64,000 bases of DNA from NCBI GenBank assembly GCA_002633025.1, contig NMRB01000049.1:356344-420343 (forward strand). Reading direction: 5' to 3'. Below are positions 56,908-64,000 of this stretch, piece by piece. The notes beneath the pieces are model-generated. The model saw only the letters and a program-made list of their open reading frames with translations. It was not told the origin of the DNA and did no database searches. This DNA comes from Notospermus geniculatus. Taxonomy: Eukaryota; Nemertea; Pilidiophora; Heteronemertea; Lineidae. The translations under genes and the position numbers were made by a program. Within the stretch, counting starts at the first letter, position 1. Each line of letters begins with the position of its first letter.

Positions 56908-59900
56908 CTGCAAAAATTACAAATTCTGACCTAAATTCTGGCTATAGACAAATGTATGTTGACTGGCAACAAATTTATACATGTGTAATAGTGTCAGGGC
57001 TCCTACAAGCCCGGGCTACCGGGAAATTCCCTTTAGCTCAGTCGGTAGAGCATTTGACTTTGAAGCGAGAGGTCCAGGGTTCGAAACCCAGATTGGACCC
57101 TCGGCTTTTTCAACTACTACACATGTACCGGTACATGTATGTACCATAAACAAGAAATCATGCTCACAGCTGAATTCGGACTCAAAAAATCGATGAACTT
57201 ACTTCTTATAGTGCATGACCACTAGGACCGAAACGAAAACAGCAAGGATCAGAATTGGTACGCAGACATACACAGCAGTATAGTCTCGCGGCTGACCATG
57301 GGGCTTTGTGCCAGGGTGATGGACATCTGAAAATTTGTGCAAGAAATGTACTTCAGGAGGAAACTGGATTGTGTGGAAAAAAACCCTGGCTGTCAAAAAG
57401 CCACCAGGGACAGAATGAGTCAATGCCATCTGTTGAACAAAATAGGAAGAATAGTACTTGGAAATCAGACCTACCGGGCAGAATGGATGCATTCCTTACA
57501 CGCACATAGCCATAACCATTCACAGTAACAAAGATATTCTGGGCAGACGTCACCAGATTATTGGCAATCTGCAGAAAGTCATATAGAATTATGGGTTAAA
57601 GTAAGTTCTGTCAATGATATTCCCTGATATCCAGATGTACAAATACATGAACATGTACATGGATTTGCCAACTTGATATAAAACTGGTTCACTCAGGACA
57701 TGACTATCAAATTGAATGAATTCTATATTGATATGTAACCTGATCAGTTTACCTTCAAAAAAGGTGCATAAAACGAGATAAACAGTCAATTCTACATGAT
57801 GTGAGTGATCAACAAGTTTGGAACTAGATCATACCTTGTCCAAATCACTATCAGAACCTTTTGGGCCCGGTAAAATGGAAACATCTGCAAATGATGGGAC
57901 ACTAGACAGAAGCACAACCTCCAGACGATTACGCTCGATGGCCATGACCTGCAACAATAACAAAACTTTGAAATGGAGTTACTGGTATGTGGCAAGGGAC
58001 TTCATTGGAAACAACAGCGTGTGTGCAACTTACCGACATGAGTTGTTTTTTCAGAAGGACTTCGAACTGATGCCTCCAGGCTGGGGTTCTCTTGTTCGCA
58101 TTTTCCATGTTCTCAAAGAATGAAAGACGGACAGTCCTGACTTTAGCTGTTAATGGAAAGAGGACAAATGAGAGTGTACCGATTTTGCCTGTACATTGTA
58201 AGCCTGCAGGGCCCCCTAGTGGCCTAGCCGAGAACTGGCGATCTGAATACTGAAGCATGAACCTGGGTTAGTCAAACAAACCCAGAGCCTCGCTGAGACT
58301 GTATAGACATTGCCCCTTACTGCTCCACCCAAACAGATCACCAGAGACTGATTGCCTAGATGCCAGAAGGTCCTCATTCTCACACAGCAGAGGTTTTACC
58401 TAGCTCCTCTTCATCCACTCACGAGTGTATGAAGAAAGTGATACCAAAGCCCTGCTGTGGGAGGATGGCAGGTCCTGAGATAAGCGAGTCCTATTCGTTA
58501 TCAACTCTAAAGGTTACAAGAGCTGGGGCCTACAACATCTCCTGTAAGACTTGCAATATTGTAGAAATGTACTTCGAATGGAACAAACCAGTCTGGAGAT
58601 GAATTTTATTTGTTCATTTGTATGAATGTCCGTGCACACAGTATATATTTTCACGAAATTATTCCTCCCACTTACTGTACACCATAATGTTGAATTTCTG
58701 GAACACTGTGCTGACTGCATTGAAGGCTTGAACTCTGACTGAGTATTTCCCTGGTTTGGTGTAGTTGTGTTTCACGTTGGGACTCCACGAAAGCAACAGT
58801 TTGTCTTGTGCGGTCTGAAAATAAACAGAAGATATACGAATCAAGTTGAAGGCTTTACAACTTAACAGTGGTTCAATAACAGACAGGAAAGCATCTGATG
58901 TAGAAAACTGATCAACAAATCACTGACCTCGTCACCAAACAGCCAACTGTAGAAGATGTCACCGTGCTTCCTACCCGGGTTGACTGTAGCATTGAAGGAG
59001 ATATCGTGATATATTTGTACTCCGTGTGGCACAACAACATGCAAGGCCAAGATCACATCTGAAGAACGAAGGAAGAAAGGAGTGAAACAACATGACAAAA
59101 TAGTGACAAAACTTGCTGCATACGAGTACACTGTCTGAATAAACAAACGTACACACCTTGTACTTCAACTGTGATGTTGGTAACGTTATGTCCTTTCTTA
59201 TTTGTTGCTGTCACATTAACTACATACTTCCCGCCAGAGGTGTAGGTATGGTTCTGCACAGCGTTTTTGTCAAAACCTCTCAGGTTGGCCTTTGTGTGTC
59301 CATCGCCAAAGTTCCAAGTGTATTTGGTTGATTTTTTGGTTCCCTAAAGAATGACAGTGAATTATCAGTGTTGAATTAACAGTTCGGAAATTGCTAGATG
59401 AGATAGTTAATGGGAGCTGAGGTCAGGTACCAGGCACAGGTAAGCCAACGGGCTTGAGTTAGGGCTAGGGATTCACTTACCATGCCTTGAACCAATTCAA
59501 AATGAGCCGACTCATTGCTTTTTAGAACCAACTTCTTTGGAGGAATGATAGAAAGCTTCCCAGGGCGAACTATTGGACATTTGGGCCACTTCACACGGTG
59601 GAGAACATCACCGCCGGTGCACTGGTCTGCTGCAACCTTACGGTAACTGCAACAGAAGGAGGGAGCGCGGTGGCACAATGGTTAGAGCGTTGGACTCGTG
59701 ATCGGAAGGTTGCGGGTTCAATCCTTATCTGTGTCACTCTGTATACTCTCAACTGGCCTGAAATGTCCATGTGTGCGCTTGATTGTAGCTGCCCTTGGTT
59801 TCTACGGAAAGGTTTCTGGATTAGGCTGGGTAATAATGTGAAGTGCCTTGACACTTAAATGTAAAAGGCACTATAAGCCCACACATTATTATTATAATTA

Positions 59901-62900
59901 TTATTAAAAAGGTAGGGTATAGCTGGGTTTTAAGGTTTGATGAGCAGCAGTGCTACTGTTGGATTGATCAAAATCTGTGACTAGTCTACAAATGAGGAGG
60001 GCGATATTTTGTTTATCCCGACAGGTCGGTGCTGCGAGCGAAGTGACCTGAGCAACGTCACTGACGTCATTTTAGGTGTTGACGTTGCGTCATGAAAAAG
60101 TGAACTGTACATTTTTCTGCAGGAATAATGAGACAAAACGTATGCATTTATCGGTATCACATTTCGTCGTTTTAAGGGAAAAAGCAATGAAATTGGAGAA
60201 ATGTTCACCTACTACAAGATGATGTAAGTTTTACTGTCGGGTGACCAAAACAAATGGGTTATTTTCATGCCAGAAGTAAACTGAAATAACATTAGAGAAA
60301 AAAGAAACTTCGGTTACAACAACGCTCGCAGCGACGCCGTGTGGTGCTAGTACGGCACCCTCCTCATTGCTGAAGGCTGAATTTTCTTGGCGGATAAGAC
60401 TCCCAGTAAGCCTCACCTCACCAGACATTTAAGTGGACTTACCCATCAGTCTTGGGGTAAAGACTATCCTCAGGACAATCTTCAGGAGGAAGAGTGGGAT
60501 CATACCATGATGAAACCTTGCACGTTTGATTTTTCCGTTCATAGCCATAGTCACTGGAAAGGCACATAGACTAGAGTTTGAACAAATTCATCGAAATTTC
60601 ATAATTTGACCCTAATCTGGGAAATCCGCAAAGTATGTACCTTGCCAGAGCAATGAGTCAGAAAAAATGAATACAATGTGTACACTTGTACAATAAATCG
60701 GAAAGTCGTCTCCGAATATGTCGCAAATTTTCGACCCCAATCGGGGTCTTCCTCAGGCGCTATGTAGAAGAGATCCCAGAGGTGAATGGAACACATGTCA
60801 TGTACATGTACATTATGCCATGACCTACCACTCATAATCTTCCTCAATGCACGTGCATGTTGCATGTTTGATTGGCCTTCTATAGTTTTTTCCATTAGCG
60901 CAATGTGCTTCAGGCTTTCTTCTCTCAAACGTTATCTTTTGGCCAAGGATGCAGTTGTGTCCGCTCAACTGAAATGGAGACACTTCTTTTAAAACAAACA
61001 TTTGGTTTGAAACAGAGGTAAAGTACTGGGATACCAAGGTATATCGAACTATAATTTACAGTTAATTAGATGATTGTTGACCTACCTGGTCTGCAGGGGT
61101 CCATAGATAATAATCCTTATCATTGCACTGCTGTGTAAGGATCTTCGTGAAATCCAACTTCACAATCACCCAGCCAGAATTGTTTTTTTTGTGGCCGAAG
61201 ATACTGAAGAGATGAGAAAGAGACGACGATGATGCCAACTATTACGGACACCATGGGGACTCAGAAGTTCTGTCTTTGATTAAGACTTAGAGGTGTTCAG
61301 ATTACAGTGGTTGAAATGAAGAATGAAATGGTCCATGGACCATGTGCTCACCTGGGTGAACATACCAGAAAAACAAATGACAAATGTTAAATCGAAATGT
61401 TCCAGGGTCATGTATCCTCATTAGATGCACCTGACATGCCTGATAAAAAATTGGAGACAATCAAGGTACAGTTCAGGAGTTACTGGACTTTGAGCTTTGG
61501 TTTTGGCCACCTGGTTGCCAAGCGGAGAATCGAATTGGACCGAAAAGTGGTGTCATTGGTAACCTGACATAGGGGTGTATACATGTATGTACCAAGTTTC
61601 AAGTCAATAGCCCAAGCAGTTATGAAACGCGCCACCAAATGCCTAAATTTTGAACTTTGACCTCTGTGACCTTGAAAAGTCGGTCAAATCAAAAACCCCT
61701 TACTTATGTCATGCATCCTCATTAGAAGCACCAATGATAAAAATTTGGAGAGGATCCAGTCATTAGTTCATGAGTTATTGCACTTTTTGTGTTTTTGGTT
61801 TCCGCCACCTGGTGGCCAAGCTAAGGGTCAAATCGGACCGAAACTTGGGGTCATAGGTCATCTGACCAAGGTGTCTATATGTACCGAATTTCAGGCCAAT
61901 AGCACCTGCGGTTACGAAACATGCCACTTAAAGGCAAAATTTTGAACATTTTCGTGTTACGCCACCTGGCGGCCATATTGGAACCTTAATCAGGCCGAAA
62001 TTTGACGTGCTTGTAAAGGTCATCTAGAAGGAGGTACATATCAAATTTGATCGCTCTGGGTCAAGTCGTTCCTGAGTTACAGCACATTTGATGATTTTCG
62101 GGTTACGCCACCTGGCGGCCATATTGGAAATTTAATCAGGCCAAAATATGACGTGCTTGTAAAGGTCATCTAGATGGAGGTAAATATCAAGTTTGAGCAT
62201 GCTGGGTTGTGCCGTTCCTGAGTTATAGCACTTGGAAGATTTTCAGGTTACGCCACCTGGCGGCCATATTGGATGTCCGATTGGGCCGAAACTCCATAAT
62301 TTTGAAGGTACCCCTCTAATACACGTTTATGCAAGATATGAAGACGCTCGGTGAAATAATGAAGAACTGTGGCAGGTTCGTTACTTTTGTCGAACTTTGA
62401 CCTCTGTGACCTTGAAAAGTAGGTCAAATCAAAAACCCGTTATATATGTAATGTACCCTCATTAGATACACCTATGATAAAAATTTGGAGGTGATCCTGT
62501 CATTAGTTCAGGAGTTATTGCACTTTTTGTGTTTTTGGTTTTAGCCACCTGGTGGCCAAGTCAAGAATCGAATCGGACCAAAACTTGGTGTCATAAGTCA
62601 TATGACCTAGGGGCATATGTGTACCAAGTTTCAGATCAATAGCCCCAGCGGTTACGAAACGTGCCCTGCTAACGGACGACGACGGACGACGACGACGACG
62701 GACGACAGACGCACAACCATTGTATAAGCTCACCACAGGTGAGCTAAAAATGACCAATACGGGGCTGAACTTTGGTGTCCTTAATAGAGAGGTGTCCACC
62801 ATACAGAGGTGTCTGTAAAGGGAGGTGCCACTCTATGAAAATTAGGCATAAATCATGCTCAAAATGTAAAACGTTTTCAAGCCATATTAATCTTACCTCG

Positions 62901-64000
62901 AGATTAGGGTGGTAATTCCTGGTTCATTCAACACGCCATCAACAATGATACGTTCGGAGGAGAAGTTATACCTTGACCATGATGAACCCTCATCAAAACT
63001 GCATCTGAAAAATAAACAGGTCACATAGAATCTAATGTATGACTACTTTGAATGTGCAAAGGTGCCCCTCCATGTTGAGTTTTCTGGTGTTGGTTGGCTC
63101 ACTGTGGGCAACTCAACACCATAGAAAGCTGTATAGGGTACATGTAGTATGTACACATAGAGTTAACTATAGACGCTATCACTCCAAAAGAGTGCAGCAC
63201 CTGACGGGACAGCGTCATGACGTCCCACACGTCATTTCCTAACGCATGACGCGACTCGAAAAAAAATCCGGTTGTTTCAGCGATCATGACATCGTGAAAC
63301 AATCAGATTTTTTTTCGTCTCGCCTCAAAACATCATGAATGACGTGCGGGACGTCTTGGACGCTGTCCCGTCAGGTGCTGCACTCTTTTAGAGGAATATC
63401 CTGTATTGATTATCCCATGCAGGGACTCCATGCAGGAAGTACCAGAAGTTAAGCCCCGATGACCTAGATAAACCACGTGGAAGCCGGGTTTGTTCCTCAC
63501 ACAGGCCCGTTAACTTGATGTCTTCAATCTCATCACTGAATAAAACACATGAAGTCCATGCTTTCAAACCCTCTTTGGACCCTCCCCATCACCAAGAGAC
63601 GAGTAGGCAAATGTTTGTGTCACTGACCCTGGCACAGTGACAAGACGTACGGAAATGAACAACGGTGAACTGCCAACCAAGAACCAAAACAAGATTAAGT
63701 CTGATGTGGATCAGCGATCAGTGCCTACGTGTGAGCAAAGGAGCGACAAACAATACCATCCATCTCTGAAAAGGTGAAAAGTAATGCATGGCTCTGAAAA
63801 ACAATGCAGTGAATGGGTTAAAATCTTACCTGAAATCATTTTTTGGAGTGCGGATTGAGTAATCAACAGCAACAAGTGCTCCTCCTTGATCCAAAATATT
63901 GAATATGTAACTTCCTTCGAACAGTTCAGACCACGTTAGACCACCATCCCGAGAAATGAACACATTTGCCGTTGGAACTTTCAGCTGATTACCAAGAACA
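56754..64000 (-). CDS. SORCS: SorCS-type VPS10 domain receptor (partial, 5' half outside window)
   Basis: Type I sorting receptor of the sortilin family acting in Golgi, endosome and plasma-membrane traffic. Fourteen exons (plus coordinates, 5' to 3'): 63830->64000, 62897-63004, 61086-61203, 60829-60968, 60443-60553, 59481-59646, 59157-59343, 58928-59058, 58676-58814, 58034-58146, 57835-57948, 57475-57568, 57203-57326, 56754-56907, all in phase, about 622 residues. Seen in order: a VPS10 propeller blade (VFISRDGGLTWSEL), further blade strands (CSFDEGSSWSRYNFSSERI), the 10CC cysteine module (HNCILGQKI, CTCIEEDYECDYGYERKNQTC, YRKVAADQC), a PKD repeat (YTWNFGDGHT...NHTYTSGGKYVVNVTA), a second PKD-like repeat (HNYTKPGKYSVRVQAFN), a membrane-proximal domain (VRLSFFENMENANKRTPAWR), a transmembrane helix (AVYVCVPILILAVFVSVLVV) and an acidic tail. 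PKD after VPS10 separates SorCS from sortilin and SORL1. SORCS1, 2 and 3 cannot be distinguished. Confidence 0.9.
57025..57100 (+). repeat. Degenerate tRNA-like sequence (SINE head) in SorCS intron
   Basis: D-arm and A box TAGCTCAGTCGGTAGAGC, and T-arm and B box GGGTTCGAAACCC, are spaced as in a tRNA. The anticodon stem (TTTGA/GCGAG) and the acceptor stem do not pair, so this is not a working tRNA; it is probably the head of a tRNA-derived SINE. Confidence 0.6.
57203..57326 (-). CDS. SORCS: SorCS exon: transmembrane helix
   Basis: Encodes a short extracellular linker, then the membrane span and stop-transfer residues HYKK. The donor GTAAGT (57197-57202) joins in phase to the tail exon. Confidence 0.87.
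58384..58480. repeat. Fragment of dispersed repeat also at 34674-34775
   Basis: Shares GCTCCTCTTCATCCACTC and ACCAAAGCCCT with the other site. It lies in a SorCS intron. Confidence 0.4.
58676..59343 (-). CDS. SORCS: SorCS exons: two PKD-type repeats
   Basis: Exons 59157-59343, 58928-59058 and 58676-58814. Repeat 1 has YTWNFGDG and TYTSGGKYVVNVTATN. Repeat 2 has FYSWLFGDE and NYTKPGKYSVRVQAFN. These are the W.FGDG and Y...G.Y.V.V hallmarks of PKD folds. Confidence 0.88.
59481..59646 (-). CDS. SORCS: SorCS exon: end of 10CC and linker to PKD
   Basis: Encodes YRKVAADQCTGGDVLHRVKW and KCPIVRPGKLSIIPPKK. A SINE begins about 17 bases upstream of its acceptor. Confidence 0.88.
59664..59910 (+). 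repeat. tRNA-derived SINE with ATT tail in SorCS intron
   Basis: A box GTGGCACAATGGTTAGAGCG, B box GGTTCAATCC, and a 3' part with GTGCCTTGACACTTAAATG and AAAAGGCACTATAAG, then ATTATT repeats, as in LINE-mobilised SINEs. It is antisense to the host gene. Confidence 0.78.
60011..60340. mobile_element. MITE family C, copy 2 (SorCS intron)
   Basis: Shares GACAGGTCGG, GTTGACGTTGCGTCATGAAAA, GGAATAATGAGA and CTACAAGATGATGTAA with copy 1 at 48332-48638. The ends GGTGCTGCGAGCG and, in reverse, GTCGCTGCGAGCG are inverted repeats. Confidence 0.72.
60443..60968 (-). CDS. SORCS: SorCS exons: 10CC module
   Basis: Exons 60829-60968 and 60443-60553. Cysteines in GHNCILGQK, AHCANGK, ATCTCIEEDYEC, NQTC and EDCPEDS follow the 10CC pattern that closes the VPS10 propeller. 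The acceptor used for 60968 is TTTCAG|TTG; an upstream AAAAG is possible but would add residues not found in relatives. Confidence 0.88.
61344..62746. repeat. 1.4-kb repeat element with about 146-bp internal period
   Basis: GCCACCTGG(T/C)GGCCA-type motifs begin near 61506, 61803, 61960, 62106, 62251 and 62543, at spacings of about 297, 157, 146, 145 and 292. Longer blocks such as GACCTCTGTGACCTTGAAAA and TTTGACGTGCTTGTAAAGGT recur. It opens near GCTCACCTGGGTGA and closes with a GACGACG run and AGCTCACCACAGGTGAGCT. It sits in a SorCS intron, with no coding signal. Confidence 0.65.
63183..63392. mobile_element. Foldback MITE (full-length hairpin) in SorCS intron
   Basis: AAAAGAGTGCAGCACCTGAC and GGGACAGCGTC at the left recur in reverse at the right end. 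Pairing continues through GACGTCCC, ACGTCATT and a run of eight A against eight T. About 210 bases. Confidence 0.72.
63830..64000 (-). CDS. SORCS: SorCS exon: VPS10 propeller blade (cut by window edge)
   Basis: Contains NVFISRDGGLTWSEL (the Asp-box motif S.DGG.TW of the propeller) and YIFNILDQGGALVAVDYS. Donor GTAAGA at 63824-63829. The exon continues past base 64000. Confidence 0.88.

Noticed and set aside
57025-57100. A functional tRNA gene (D and T arms present)
   Set aside because: Anticodon and acceptor stems do not pair, so it is called a tRNA-derived repeat head.
57500-57568. Earlier donor (CGT|GTAAGG) for a SorCS exon
   Set aside because: It leaves phase 0 while the next exon needs phase 1; the donor at 57469-57474 (CCCG|GTAGGT) fits.
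59669-59740. A tRNA gene with A and B boxes
   Set aside because: It continues into a SINE body and an ATT-rich tail, and does not fold as a complete tRNA.
1-64000. CRISPR arrays, operons, prophage or plasmid features
   Set aside because: The window is intron-containing animal DNA; no regularly spaced direct repeats or bacterial-type gene strings were seen.

Overview
This window is nuclear DNA from a metazoan draft assembly. All seven genes I could model have introns or a spliced 5' leader with GT-AG boundaries, the proteins are typical animal families, and the DNA between them is full of short foldback transposons and tRNA-derived SINEs. Palindromic octamers of the TACATGTA, TACCGGTA and TAGGCCTA type recur throughout. 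This fits a marine invertebrate, perhaps an echinoderm, hemichordate or related group, but the species cannot be fixed from sequence alone. A 93-base N run and two isolated single Ns show that it is a scaffold.

Layout. 16-4543 (minus): 5' two-thirds of an ENTPD4/7-like Golgi/lysosomal apyrase, cut by the left edge. 5883-7561 (plus): BNIP1/SEC20, an ER SNARE. 9880-18380 (minus): a complete 16-exon NSD-family (NSD2-like) H3K36 methyltransferase with PWWP, HMG box, PHD cluster, PWWP, AWS-SET-postSET, PHD and C5HCH, carrying a one-base frameshift in the SET NHSC motif. 19535-20713 (plus): SMIM8, a small one-pass membrane protein. About 21-42 kb holds no recognisable gene. It contains SINEs, hAT-like and foldback elements and a 1.55-kb tandem duplication joined at a single N, most likely two haplotypes assembled side by side. 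42215-44434 (minus): a single-coding-exon four-transmembrane protein with a CD20/MS4A-like core. 45693-51110 (plus): a 12-exon zinc-finger protein with a Gly/Met/Arg-rich C-terminal half. 56754-64000 (minus): the 3' half of a SorCS-type VPS10 sorting receptor, running off the right edge.

Three head-to-head gene pairs (ENTPD/BNIP1, NSD/SMIM8, 4TM/zinc finger) probably share promoter regions; BNIP1/NSD and zinc finger/SorCS converge tail to tail. Several products serve the secretory and endosomal system (apyrase, SEC20, SorCS, SMIM8), but nothing suggests a co-functional cluster. I found no clearly new biological system. The best leads are a near-perfect 58-bp intronic hairpin, full-length foldback elements, a two-copy MITE family with about 20-bp inverted repeats, a 1.4-kb element with a roughly 146-bp internal period, and the SET frameshift.
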